Source: Phycisphaerales bacterium (GTDB lineage: Bacteria; Planctomycetota; Phycisphaerae; Phycisphaerales; UBA1924). Taken from it: a stretch of 64,000 bases of DNA. Below the pieces are notes generated by a model that was given only the letters and a program-made list of their open reading frames with translations, was not told the origin of the DNA and did not search any database. The position numbers were made by a program, and so were the translations under genes. Of the stretch, positions 50,974-62,579 are shown piece after piece. The stretch covers positions 1 through 64,000 of the forward strand of contig DASPKU010000019.1 in the NCBI GenBank assembly GCA_035627955.1, in the 5' to 3' direction. The first letter of the stretch is position 1, and each line of letters begins with the position of its first letter.

Positions 50974-52539
50974 ATGCACGCTGCCGCCGAGATCGTCTCT
51001 GTCCAGCTGATCGTCGGCCTCGAGGTGCACGTCGAGCTCTCGACGCGCACCAAGATGTTCTCGCGCGTGCCCAGCCCCGCCTGCCGCGAGTTCGACGGAG
51101 CGGGGCCCAACAGCCTGATTGATCCCATCGTGCTCGGCCTCCCCGGGGCGCTACCTGTTCCGAATCGCGCGGCGGTGGAGATGGCCATGATGGTCGGGCT
51201 TGCGCTCAACTGCTCCATCGCCGACACGACCAAGTGGGACCGTAAGGGTTACTTCTACCCCGACCTGCCCAAGGGCTACCAGATCAGCCAGTACGACCTG
51301 CCGCTGTGCTTCGACGGCTCGGTTGAGCTGCCCGCTGTCGACGCGGCCGGCTTCCCGCGCATCGACGGCGAGGTCCGCCGCATCGGCATCGTGCGGGCCC
51401 ACCTTGAGGAGGACGCGGGCAAGCTGCTGCACGACGCGCCGGGTGGGCACGCCATCGACTTCTCGATCGTGGACCTCTCCCGCGCGGGCACCCCGCTGCT
51501 GGAAGTCGTCACGCAGCCCGACTTCCGGCACCCCGATGATGTCGTGCTCTTTGCCCGCACGCTGCGGAACATCTGCCGCTTCCTGGGCGTGACCGAGGGC
51601 GTGATGCAGAAGGGGCACATGCGGTTTGAGCCCAACATCAACTGCGAGCTGCGGCTGAGTGACGGGCACGTGGTGAAGACGCCGATCGTCGAGATCAAGA
51701 ACCTCAACTCCTTCCGCTCACTCAAGGGCGCGATCGAGTACGAGCTGGCCGAGCAGCCCCGCCGCTGGCAGCAGGACCGGCGCGTGCTGGGCAAGGGGAC
51801 CAAGGTGACGCGCGGGTGGGACGACGTGAAGAGCGTCACCTACGTGCAGCGTGAGAAGGAGGACGCTCACGACTACCGGTACTTCCCCGATCCGGACCTG
51901 CCGATGGTCCGCATCGACGCCGCGTGGAAGGACCGGGTGGCGGCGCTGGTGCCCGAGCTGCCGATGCCGCGCTTCCGCCGCTACGTCAGCAGCTACAGCG
52001 TGGGCGTGAAGGAGGCGTGGGCCCTGGTCGAGGAGCGTGAGGCGTGCCTCTTCTACGAGGCTTGCATCGAGGAGATGGTCACGCGCCACATCGAGCGCGA
52101 CCGCGCCGGCAAGGTCGCGGCCAACATCCTGCTGCAATCGGGTGCGCGGCGCGCCAACGAGCGGGGGGTCCGCATCGATGAGCTGGGGATCACGCCGGCG
52201 GAAGTGGGGGCCATCGGCGCCATGCGCGAGCAGGGGAAGCTCGGCAACCAGGCCGTGGATGACCTCTTCGGGGCCTTCTGCGACGACGGCGCCACGCTGA
52301 CGAGCGACGGGGAGGTCGAAGCCGCCGCGCGATCCCGCGGCCTGCTCATCGTCCGCGACGACGCCGCCCTGGAGCGGTGGATCGATCAGGTGATCGCGGC
52401 CAACCCGAAGGTGGCCGACGACGTCCGGGGCGGCAAGGTCGCGGCCGCGGGTCGGCTGGTCGGTGAGGTCATGAAGCTGGCCGGCGGCAGCGCCGACGCC
52501 AAGACCGTGCGTGAGGCGATCCTGAAGAAGCTGTCTTAG
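50974..52539 (+). CDS. gatB: Asp-tRNA(Asn)/Glu-tRNA(Gln) amidotransferase subunit B
   Basis: This 521-aa GatB binds and phosphorylates mischarged Glu-tRNA(Gln) or Asp-tRNA(Asn) in the GatCAB complex. The core has LIVGLEVHVELSTRTKMFSR, DRKGYFYPDLPKGYQISQYD, HLEEDAGKLLHD, VDLSRAGTPLLEVVTQPDF and GVMQKGHMRFEPNINC. KEDAHDYRYFPDPDLPMVRI and a C-terminal YqeY-like domain (KVADDVRGGKVAAAGRLVGE) follow. The length is slightly above average. gatA and gatC are not in the window. ATG 50974 follows a promoter by 6 nt, with no ribosome site. Confidence 0.97.
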   Translation: MHAAAEIVSVQLIVGLEVHVELSTRTKMFSRVPSPACREFDGAGPNSLIDPIVLGLPGALPVPNRAAVEMAMMVGLALNCSIADTTKWDRKGYFYPDLPKGYQISQYDLPLCFDGSVELPAVDAAGFPRIDGEVRRIGIVRAHLEEDAGKLLHDAPGGHAIDFSIVDLSRAGTPLLEVVTQPDFRHPDDVVLFARTLRNICRFLGVTEGVMQKGHMRFEPNINCELRLSDGHVVKTPIVEIKNLNSFRSLKGAIEYELAEQPRRWQQDRRVLGKGTKVTRGWDDVKSVTYVQREKEDAHDYRYFPDPDLPMVRIDAAWKDRVAALVPELPMPRFRRYVSSYSVGVKEAWALVEEREACLFYEACIEEMVTRHIERDRAGKVAANILLQSGARRANERGVRIDELGITPAEVGAIGAMREQGKLGNQAVDDLFGAFCDDGATLTSDGEVEAAARSRGLLIVRDDAALERWIDQVIAANPKVADDVRGGKVAAAGRLVGEVMKLAGGSADAKTVREAILKKLS

Positions 52540-52576
52540 GGCGGCCCGCTCTGCGGCCTTAGGGAGTAAGCAGGTA

Positions 52577-52939
52577 ATGGGCTGTTTCATCAGTCGAGGC
52601 GAGGACGGGCCTAAGCCCATCGGAGTATGGGTGAGCAATGCGGAACGGGACTCCCTTCTCGATTGGTTCGCGGAAAACCGGTGTGAACACCGCCCCGAGA
52701 AAAGGGAGTTCTGTCACTCCCCTGGCCAGCGGTGGATGGGCCGGTGCATCAGGCTTGAAGAGCTCTTGGATCCCGGAGAGCGTTTTGAGCTCACGGCAGC
52801 AGAGTGGAGCGAGCTTCGTGCGCGGCATCCACCGGGCCTTGTGCGGGCCTTCGAAATCGTTTCAGCGATGACAACGGGTGGGTGGCAGCACAGGTTGGGG
52901 GACATCGAAACCGAGCAGTGGCGTACACGGCTCGGATAG
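52577..52939 (+). CDS. Hypothetical protein
   Basis: This 120-aa acidic protein begins MGCFISRGEDGPKPIGVWVS and contains SLLDWFAENRCEHRPEKREF and LRARHPPGLVRAFEIVSAMT. It has no signal peptide or membrane helix; its four cysteines do not form a clear metal site. I do not recognise it. AGCAGG lies 3 nt before the ATG. It follows gatB by 37 bp, so read-through is possible. A shorter minus-strand frame over the same region looks less protein-like. Confidence 0.5.
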   Translation: MGCFISRGEDGPKPIGVWVSNAERDSLLDWFAENRCEHRPEKREFCHSPGQRWMGRCIRLEELLDPGERFELTAAEWSELRARHPPGLVRAFEIVSAMTTGGWQHRLGDIETEQWRTRLG

Positions 52940-53235
52940 AGCTTTGAAAGTGGGACCGCCGGGACTCAGTCCACAGCCTTGGCCGGAACTGCAGAACGCA
53001 CCGCCGCGGAGCTTCGGTCAACCCGTGCAAGCGGCTGTTACACACGTGTGACGCTCATTCGGCAACCAACCGGGTACCCGTCCCGTATTCTGGACCGGGT
53101 TGGCCACTGCCGGGCTTTGCGCCCGGTGAGGTGTGGGGCTGAAAGGCCCCACCCGGCCAGCTGACCGGAATCGTGTACTATCCCCACCCCGCCGAGCCGG
53201 TCACCCGGTCCACGGCGGCTGTACGAGGGTCACGC
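52940..53235. other. Leader region of the pilM operon
   Basis: This 296-bp gap holds a 10-bp palindrome CACACGTGTG (53041-53050), a possible -10 TATTCT (about 53088), and two GC-rich hairpins: GCCGGGC/GCCCGGT and GTGGGGC/GCCCCAC at about 53108-53153. The hairpins lack T-runs and would lie in the 5' leader of pilM. No RNA family was recognised. Confidence 0.45.
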
Positions 53236-55251
53236 ATGGCTTCATCTTCTGTCTGCTGGGGCATCGAGATCGGCGCGGCCGCGATCAAGGCCATCAAGCT
53301 CGAAGCGGTCGGGGACGGCAACGTCAAGGTGCTCGACTTCGCGGTGATTCAGCACCCCAAGGTGCTGTCGACCCCCGGCGTCGACGCCAATGACGTGCTC
53401 CGCGTCTCGCTGGGCGCCCTGACCAGCCAGTACGACCTCAGCAAGGCCGCGATCGCCGTGTCCGTCCCCGGGCACTCGGCCTTTGCCCGCTTCGCCAAGC
53501 TCCCGCCCGTGGAGCCCAAGAAGGTCCCGGACATCGTCAAGTTCGAGGCGATGCAGCAGATCCCGTTCCCGCTCGAGAATGTGGAGTGGGACTACCAGAC
53601 CTTTGTCAGCCCCGACTCCCCCGACGTGGAGGTGGGCATCTTCGCCATCACCAAGGAGAAGGTGAACGAGCGGCTGAACATGCTGGCGGACGTGGGCATC
53701 TACCCCAACTACGTGGTGCTCTCCCCCATCGCGGTGTACAACGCCCTCGCGTACGACCTCAACTTCGACAGCAAGACCCCCGGCACCATCATCGTGGACG
53801 TCGGCACGACCTCCACCGATCTGGTGATCGCCACCCCCGGCCGCATGTGGGTCCGCACCTTCCACACCGGCGGCCACCAGTTCACCGACGCCCTCGTCAA
53901 CCAGTTCCAACTGAGCTACCCGAAGGCCGAGAAGCTCAAGAAGGAGGCGGAGGACACCAAGCACGCCCGGCAGGTGTTCCAGGCCCTGCGGCCCGTCTTC
54001 ACCGACCTGACCCAGGAAATCCAGCGGTCGATCGGGTACTACCAGAGCATCAATAAGGATGCGCAGCTTAACCGCCTGATCGGGGTGGGCTCCACCTTCA
54101 TGCTCCCCGGCCTCCGCAAGTACCTCAAGCAGCAGCTCTCGATGGACGTCTACCGCGTGGACGCCCAAACGCCCTTCAAGCGGGCCACCATCGAGGGTGA
54201 CCGCGCCGCGCTGTTCAACGAGCTCTCGACCTCCATGGTCACGGCCTATGGCCTGGCCCTGCAAGGGCTTGGGCTCAACGCCGTGGGCGGCAACCTCATG
54301 CCCACCGCCGTGATCCGCAAGGCGATGTGGAAGGAGAAGGTGCCGTGGTTCGGCCTCGCTGCCGGCATCGCAGGCCTGGCCAGCGCCGTCATGTTCATCC
54401 GCCCCGTCCGCAACCACTTCGAGGCGACCGGGCGCGTTACTGACCCCATCGTGCAGTCCACCATCAGCAAGGGCGGCCAACTCAAGAGCGATGCCGACCA
54501 GGCGGGCGTCACCAACGCGGGCGAGCCCGATATGCGGGCCGCGAACATGGTCGCCCTCGTCGACCACCGCGGCGTGTTCGAGATGATCACCGCCGACGTC
54601 GCCTCCATGTTCGACTTCGCGAACTCAAAGATCGAGGCTCACCGTGCCGGCTTGGGCGTGGACGCCAAGGTCGTGCCGCCGCCGGCGTATTCGCTGGTCA
54701 CCATGAACACCACCTACATGCCGCCGACGGGCACGCCGCCCGATCCCGCGGCCCCGCCTCCTGATCCCGCCACTACGGCGGGCCAGGACCCGAACGCACC
54801 CTACCCGCGGATCAAGATCGACGCGGTGTTGTCCACCGCTCAGCCCGAGCCGCAGCGCTTCCGGGCCATCAACGACTGGTTCACCGCCAACAGCAAACGC
54901 CCTGGCAGCGGCATTGAGCTCGTTCTCGAGAAGGTCACGGTCAAGCTGGCCGATGCTCCCGCAGCCGGGAACCCCAACCAGCCCAGCCCCGTGAGCCCTT
55001 TCCAGGGCATGGACCCCGAGAGCCCGCGCGGCGGCCGCCTTTCGCCCATCGGCGACCGCGGCGCCCGCCCAATGACTCCCAGTTCTCCCATGAACCAGCC
55101 CAGCGGTGACGGCGATCAGCGCCTCAACGGCCTCGCCCCCATCGTGGCCCCCGCCGCAACCGGCCCCGCCGACACCGCAACGGTGAACGTCACCTGGTAC
55201 CTGGTCATCAAGCCCGAAGCCCCGAAGCTCGCCGAAGGGGGTGCGAATTGA
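53236..55251 (+). CDS. pilM: PilM-type ATPase of a type IV pilus/secretion system, with C-terminal extension
   Basis: This protein is 671 aa, against about 350 for ordinary PilM. Residues 1-350 are the actin-like PilM domain: CWGIEIGAAAIKAIKLEAVG, VPDIVKFEAMQQIPFPLENV, TIIVDVGTTSTDLVIATPGR, RTFHTGGHQFTDALVNQF and LIGVGSTFMLPGLRKYLKQQ. A membrane helix (WFGLAAGIAGLASAVMFI, about residue 380) and a periplasmic part resembling PilN/PilO follow, so it looks like a fusion of the cytoplasmic ring protein with its membrane partner. GAGGGT lies upstream of ATG 53236. The next gene overlaps its stop by 4 bp. It should organise pilus or type II secretion assembly with the two downstream proteins. Confidence 0.92.
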   Translation: MASSSVCWGIEIGAAAIKAIKLEAVGDGNVKVLDFAVIQHPKVLSTPGVDANDVLRVSLGALTSQYDLSKAAIAVSVPGHSAFARFAKLPPVEPKKVPDIVKFEAMQQIPFPLENVEWDYQTFVSPDSPDVEVGIFAITKEKVNERLNMLADVGIYPNYVVLSPIAVYNALAYDLNFDSKTPGTIIVDVGTTSTDLVIATPGRMWVRTFHTGGHQFTDALVNQFQLSYPKAEKLKKEAEDTKHARQVFQALRPVFTDLTQEIQRSIGYYQSINKDAQLNRLIGVGSTFMLPGLRKYLKQQLSMDVYRVDAQTPFKRATIEGDRAALFNELSTSMVTAYGLALQGLGLNAVGGNLMPTAVIRKAMWKEKVPWFGLAAGIAGLASAVMFIRPVRNHFEATGRVTDPIVQSTISKGGQLKSDADQAGVTNAGEPDMRAANMVALVDHRGVFEMITADVASMFDFANSKIEAHRAGLGVDAKVVPPPAYSLVTMNTTYMPPTGTPPDPAAPPPDPATTAGQDPNAPYPRIKIDAVLSTAQPEPQRFRAINDWFTANSKRPGSGIELVLEKVTVKLADAPAAGNPNQPSPVSPFQGMDPESPRGGRLSPIGDRGARPMTPSSPMNQPSGDGDQRLNGLAPIVAPAATGPADTATVNVTWYLVIKPEAPKLAEGGAN

Positions 55252-56642
55252 AGCCCGTACTTGCCTGGGTGAAGTCGAACCTGGTCATCGTCATCCTGAC
55301 GGCGGTGATCCTCATCATCCTGCCCACGTCCTGGTTCTTCAGCAACATGTGGGACAAGAAGATCCGTGAGACGCAGGAGAAGCAGGCCAAGGACGCGTTC
55401 GGCAAGCTCAACGCGCTCAAGGTCAACTACACGCTCCCGCAGCTGGACCCGAAAGCCACGGCCATCTCTCACAACGAGGTGCCCAACACCACGCTGATCA
55501 ACTGGTTCAAGGAGCAGCGCGACGCGCTCACCAGCCAGGCCAACGCCGTGGTCAAGAAGGCCGAGGACTTCAACAAGGGCATCGGTGGTGACGCGGCCAG
55601 CGTCGGGCGCACCGAGCACAAGCCCCTTGTCGACGGCCTCTTCCCCGACGGTGGTCAGGCCAAGATCGACGAGATGGAAGACGCGCTCCTGGGCAATCGC
55701 GGCAAGCCCAACCCGTACCGCGAGCTGCTTAAGGCAGCCCGCGCCGGCGAGCCGGCTGAGGCCGCGGCACTCGCCGAGACCCTCCAGGACTTCCGCACCC
55801 GCGAGATCGACAAGATCACCGCCGGCAAGCGCGACCTCACGCCCGAGGAGCAGGCCGAGCTGAGCAAGCAGCTGACCGACCGCCGGCTTGGCGAGTACCA
55901 GGCCCGCGCCGGAACGTTCTCGGTTTACGCCTCGATGAACTCGCTGCCCAAGGACAAGCGGGCCTCGTTCGTGCCCACGGGCTCGAACATGGATCAGGCG
56001 AACCTCAACCTCTCCGACCTCTTCGTCTTCCAATGGGACTATTGGATCCTGCGCGACCTGTTCGCCGCGGTGAAGCTCGCGAACACCGTCAACGGAACGC
56101 TCGCGAACGTCGACCGCGCGGTGGTGAAGCGCATCGAGAAGATCGACATCACCGTGCCCGCGGCCGTCACCCGTTCCGCCGGCGGCGACGCAGGCTACAA
56201 CCCCATGTACCCGGACCAGATGATGGACCCGGCCATGAGCGGCGGCGCCGCCCCGACGACCGCCGTCCCGGGCATGGCCGCCCTGGACTTCAGCCAGTCC
56301 ATCACCGGCCGACGCGCGAGCAACACGGTGTACGACACCCGCGTGGTCACTTTGACGGCCGTGGTCAGCTCCGCACGCCTCGCCGACTTCATCAGCGCCG
56401 TCGAGCGCACCAACTTCATGACCGTCACCGACATGGACCTCGCCGAGGTCAAGGTGTGGGAGGACCTCGCTCAGGGCTTCTACTACGGCCCCGAGCACGT
56501 AGTCCGCGTCACCATGACCATCGAAACGGTGTGGCTGCGCAGCTGGATGACCAAGTACATGCCGGCTCAGCTCAAGACCAACATGAAGATCGACGCTCCC
56601 GCCGCGGACCCCAACGCGGCTCCCCCGCCCGGCGCCGGCTGA
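55248..56642 (+). CDS. Membrane-anchored pilus-assembly protein (PilN/PilO-like)
   Basis: This 464-aa protein has one N-terminal membrane helix (LVIVILTAVILIILPTSWFF), a coiled-coil stretch (KIRETQEKQAKDAFGKLNAL) and a ferredoxin-like periplasmic end (SNTVYDTRVVTLTAVVSSAR, ADFISAVERTNFMTVTDMDL). That topology is typical of PilO/GspM-type platform proteins. TTG 55248 overlaps the pilM stop (TTGA), so the two genes are translationally coupled. A Pro/Ala tail ends the protein. Identity as a PilN/O equivalent is inferred from position and topology rather than strong sequence motifs. Confidence 0.8.
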   Translation: MKPVLAWVKSNLVIVILTAVILIILPTSWFFSNMWDKKIRETQEKQAKDAFGKLNALKVNYTLPQLDPKATAISHNEVPNTTLINWFKEQRDALTSQANAVVKKAEDFNKGIGGDAASVGRTEHKPLVDGLFPDGGQAKIDEMEDALLGNRGKPNPYRELLKAARAGEPAEAAALAETLQDFRTREIDKITAGKRDLTPEEQAELSKQLTDRRLGEYQARAGTFSVYASMNSLPKDKRASFVPTGSNMDQANLNLSDLFVFQWDYWILRDLFAAVKLANTVNGTLANVDRAVVKRIEKIDITVPAAVTRSAGGDAGYNPMYPDQMMDPAMSGGAAPTTAVPGMAALDFSQSITGRRASNTVYDTRVVTLTAVVSSARLADFISAVERTNFMTVTDMDLAEVKVWEDLAQGFYYGPEHVVRVTMTIETVWLRSWMTKYMPAQLKTNMKIDAPAADPNAAPPPGAG

Positions 56643-56713
56643 TCGAGCCGGCGACTGCCGCACCCGACACCACGCCAGACGACCGCCTCCGCAGACCAGG
56701 CAAGGAACCAGGT

Positions 56714-58903
56714 ATGAAACTCAAGGGCATTTCGCCGCTGGAACAGAACGTCGACCGCATTGTGCTCGGCGTCGTGGGCCTCGCCCTCGTCGGGGCCGTC
56801 GGCCTCCAGTTCCTCCCAGAGACGCCGGTGAAGGTCGGCAACCCCCCGAAGGACACCCGCGCCACCCAGGCGATGGGCGTGGTCGAGGAAGAGGCCAAGA
56901 AACTCGCCGGCCAGCTCGACAGCGTGTCCCTCGCGACCCCGACCATCCCCGCCTTCTCGCTCAACGACAAGCTCGCCCTCGGGGCCGCGGCCCCAACTTT
57001 CGCCGGCAAGGCTCCGCGCGTCGCCCTCGGCCGCCTGCCTGAAGTCGCGGGCAAGGCCATCCAGGCCGTCGCGTCCAATGAGACCTTCGGCCTCCCCGCG
57101 GTGCCCGCCCCCACCGGCGGCCTGGCCAACCTCGTGCAGGTGACCATCAGCCCCATCGAGAAGCTCCGCAACGCCGAGCTGGCCAAGCTGCTGCCCGAGG
57201 CCCAGCCCTTCGACAAGACCTGCGTCAGCGTCGAGTTCGGCTGGAACGGCGCGGCCCTGCGTGACGCCCTCCAGAGCGATCCCGACGGTGAAGGTCCCGC
57301 CTCGCCCATGCCGCTGAACTGGTGGCGCGACCAGGCCGGTGGCCGTAACAGCGACCTCGTCGAGGTCGTCGGCGTGCAGTACGAGCGCGAAACGATCACG
57401 AAGCCAGACGGCAACCCGCCCGCCGCGCCCGAGGTCCTCATTCTCGCCGCCCCGCCAGGGCGCGCCACCAAGCTTGCCGAGTGGCGTGATAGCGCGAAGG
57501 GCGCCGGCGACGTGGCTCAGGTGCTGCTGCCCGCCCTCAAGGAAGTCTCCGAGGACATCCAGCGCCCGCGCTTCTACGAGATCGTCGCCGGCCCCGAGTG
57601 GCAGCCGCCAGCAAAGGCCGTGAACCAGGGCGACGTTGCTGGCAAGGTCGTCCAGATCAACCGCCTCAAGCAGCGCCTGCAGTCGGTTGAAGACAAGATC
57701 AAGGACCTCGAGAAGCGGCTGCAGGAACTCGGTGGCACAACCGAAAAGGACCGCAACCCGCCCACGCAGCCCCAGCCCCCGCGCCCGAGCGGTGGCGGCA
57801 AGGGCTCGCAGCCCGCGGCTCCCACCAACCAGGACCGCCAGCAGCCCAAGGAGCCCCCCCGCGGCAATCGCGCCGCGATCGAGAGCACGCTCAAGCAGCA
57901 GCGCAGCGAACGCGACTCGATCCTGAAGCAGCTCGCCGACCTTGGCGAGGTCATGCCCGGCATGGAAGGCGCCGCCCAGCCAAACCAGCCCGACGGCACC
58001 CCTGTTGCCGCGTCGACCCTCGACAATCCCGACGTCCGCGTCTGGACCCACGACCTCACCGCCGAGCCCGGCGCCACCTACCGCTACCGCGCCCGCGTCG
58101 TCATCAACAACCCCTACTTCGGCCGCAACCTCCAGGACAGCCAGGCCGACCTCGCCCGCCAGCAGCTGATCGAGGGCCCCTGGTCGGAGTGGACGCAGCC
58201 CATCCATGTTGCCCGCGACAGCTACTACTTCATCACCTCCGCCAGCGAGCCCAACCCGCTGGTCTCGAGCGAGCCCCAGGCGCTGGCCGAGATGTACGTC
58301 TTCAAGTACGGCTACTACCGCAAGGCCCGCGTGCAGCTGACCCCGGGCGACACGCTCTGGGGCGAGGCCCGCATGCCCGAGATGCTCAAGTATGCCGACA
58401 TGGAGAAGCTCAAGGCCGCGGTTGACGCCGGGCAGCAGCCCGCCCCTGGCAACGCGCCCGCTCCGATCCCCGATGCTGGCAAAGGTCGTCGCGGCGTGCC
58501 GGAAGCCCCGCTGCCCAACCCCGGCCAGAATCCCGGCCAGCCTGGCGACCTGAACGGCACGATCTGGACCATCGACGTCCCGGATCGGCAGGGCATCTCG
58601 GTCGACGTCACCTTCCTCGACGCATGCCCGCTCCCAACCACGGTCCGGAATGAGCTGGGTTCCGAGCAGGTCCGCATGCAGGCCGTCCTGCGGGATGAGC
58701 TCGGCCGCGTCGTCACTCGCCAGCCCCAGCAGGACGCGGCGGGCGACATCTACAAGCGGGTTTCCGACTCTGCAAAGGCCGGCGAGAACCAGGGGGAAGT
58801 CATTGTGAAGGCCCCCGAGCCCGACCGCCCCCGTCCCAATCAGCCCGACCGTGCCCCGGATCGTGGGCCCACGCCCCCGCCCGCTGGCCCGGGCGGCGGT
58901 TGA
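56714..58903 (+). CDS. Third protein of the pilM operon (PilP-like position, unrecognised)
   Basis: This 729-aa protein has a membrane helix (VLGVVGLALVGAVGLQFLPE, about residues 16-35) and a periplasmic region. A coiled coil (INRLKQRLQSVEDKIKDLEK and LKQQRSERDSILKQLADLGE) is split by a Pro/Gly-rich stretch. Then comes a beta-rich part: TYRYRARVVINNPYFGRNLQ, IHVARDSYYFITSASEPNPL and MYVFKYGYYRKARVQLTPGD. It ends in a Pro-rich disordered tail. AAGGAACC lies upstream of ATG 56714, 71 bp after the previous stop. Its place suggests the periplasmic link between platform and outer membrane, as PilP does, but it has no clear PilP homology. Confidence 0.75.
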   Translation: MKLKGISPLEQNVDRIVLGVVGLALVGAVGLQFLPETPVKVGNPPKDTRATQAMGVVEEEAKKLAGQLDSVSLATPTIPAFSLNDKLALGAAAPTFAGKAPRVALGRLPEVAGKAIQAVASNETFGLPAVPAPTGGLANLVQVTISPIEKLRNAELAKLLPEAQPFDKTCVSVEFGWNGAALRDALQSDPDGEGPASPMPLNWWRDQAGGRNSDLVEVVGVQYERETITKPDGNPPAAPEVLILAAPPGRATKLAEWRDSAKGAGDVAQVLLPALKEVSEDIQRPRFYEIVAGPEWQPPAKAVNQGDVAGKVVQINRLKQRLQSVEDKIKDLEKRLQELGGTTEKDRNPPTQPQPPRPSGGGKGSQPAAPTNQDRQQPKEPPRGNRAAIESTLKQQRSERDSILKQLADLGEVMPGMEGAAQPNQPDGTPVAASTLDNPDVRVWTHDLTAEPGATYRYRARVVINNPYFGRNLQDSQADLARQQLIEGPWSEWTQPIHVARDSYYFITSASEPNPLVSSEPQALAEMYVFKYGYYRKARVQLTPGDTLWGEARMPEMLKYADMEKLKAAVDAGQQPAPGNAPAPIPDAGKGRRGVPEAPLPNPGQNPGQPGDLNGTIWTIDVPDRQGISVDVTFLDACPLPTTVRNELGSEQVRMQAVLRDELGRVVTRQPQQDAAGDIYKRVSDSAKAGENQGEVIVKAPEPDRPRPNQPDRAPDRGPTPPPAGPGGG

Positions 58904-58933
58904 AACAGGTCAGAAGTGCATCCGAGGACGCGG

Positions 58934-58954
58934 CGCCCCCGAAGACTGGGGGCG
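58934..58954 (+). terminator. Hairpin after the pilM operon
   Basis: CGCCCCC pairs with GGGGGCG around GAAGACT, 31 bp after the stop. It has only a weak downstream T tract (TCGGTCATTTC), so its terminator role is uncertain. Confidence 0.5.
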
Positions 58955-59058
58955 TCGGTCATTTCGGGGGGCCACAAGCCTCCCCTGGCCGACGGCGGCC
59001 GTAAGCACCTGGATGACAGGAACTTGCGGTCGGGAGACGAAAACGAAACCTTGGTCGC

Positions 59059-59086
59059 TTGACTGATCGAGGGTGCCGTCTAAAGT
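59059..59086 (+). promoter_or_regulatory. 23S-5S rRNA promoter
   Basis: TTGACT (59059-59064), a 16-bp spacer and TAAAGT (59081-59086), about 390 bp before the 23S start and 155 bp after the pilM operon. Confidence 0.75.
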
Positions 59087-59157
59087 ACTCCCCACCCAAC
59101 GCGACAGCGACGGGGAAAAACGACGAGAGACGCCGGGGCAACCCGAAGGATCGAGTC

Positions 59158-59170
59158 GGCTCTTTGACAA
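59158..59170 (+). promoter_or_regulatory. boxA-like antitermination site
   Basis: GGCTCTTTGACAA lies in the rRNA leader and matches the boxA pattern (TGCTCTTTA-ACA) recognised by NusB-NusE in rRNA antitermination. Confidence 0.7.
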
Positions 59171-59480
59171 CCGGATACGGATGAACATGCCCCCCAGTCG
59201 GTTCTGCGGAACTGGCCGAGGCTGAAGCCCTGTCGTCGCAAGACGGGAGGTTGGAGGTCGCGGTTGGGTTCACGCAGGGGTCGCCGAGTGGGGGTGCAGA
59301 AAGCTGCAAGCAAGTTCGAAAGTTGAATGCAGCGCGCAAGGCGAAAGTGCTGTCCCTCGTGCCCACCAATAGTTCCGGTGGTCGCGGGTGAGACGGGTGG
59401 CCCTCCCTTTAGGGCACCCACGGTGGACTGATCGGTCAAAGCGGTGAAGTCGGAAACGACGGAGCCGCGGCGTCCGGTTG

Positions 59481-62225
<2,745 letters not shown>

Positions 62226-62403
62226 ACCAGCCGTCGCGGTCCCCGCGATCGGTCTGGCGTGGCACTGACCTTGCACGCTGCACTTGATTGACGATTGGTT
62301 TGATACAAAGTCTCTGCAACATGTTCATCCGTCCGGTTTGCCCCTCGGTCGCTGTACCGCGGGGTCGACTGGACGCGGCGCCGAAAGGCGTCCCGTCCGG
62401 TTT

Positions 62404-62509
62404 GTCGGTGAACATGAGCGCTGGGAAACACCTGTTCCCATCCCGAACACAGCAGTTAAGCCAGCGCTGCCGATGATACTGCACTGCGGGAAAGTAGGTC
62501 ATCGCCGAC
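62404..62509 (+). rRNA. rrf: 5S ribosomal RNA
   Basis: GTCGGTGA at the 5' end pairs with TCGCCGAC at the 3' end. Between them are TCCCATCCCGAACACAGCAG and GCACTGCGGGAAAGTAGGTC, the conserved loop B/C and helix IV-V sequences. It is about 106 nt, and starts 178 bp after the 23S end. Confidence 0.93.
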
Positions 62510-62513
62510 TTTT

Positions 62514-62549
62514 GGGCTCCTTCGAGGTAAACCTCAAGGAGCCCTTTTT
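62514..62549 (+). terminator. rRNA operon terminator
   Basis: GGGCTCCTTCGAGGT pairs with ACCTCAAGGAGCCC (one bulge) and is followed by TTTTTC. Confidence 0.95.
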
Positions 62550-62579
62550 CGTTTTTGCACTCTTCGCCCGCGCGCGGCC

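Noticed and set aside
52559-52828. Minus-strand gene opposite the hypothetical gene at 52577
   Set aside because: It has no start signal and less protein-like composition. The plus-strand frame is longer and lies in line with gatB, although neither is certain.
53041-53050. CACACGTGTG as a regulator-binding operator for the pilM operon
   Set aside because: It is a 10-bp palindrome but occurs once, does not extend outward, and matches no regulator site I can name with confidence.
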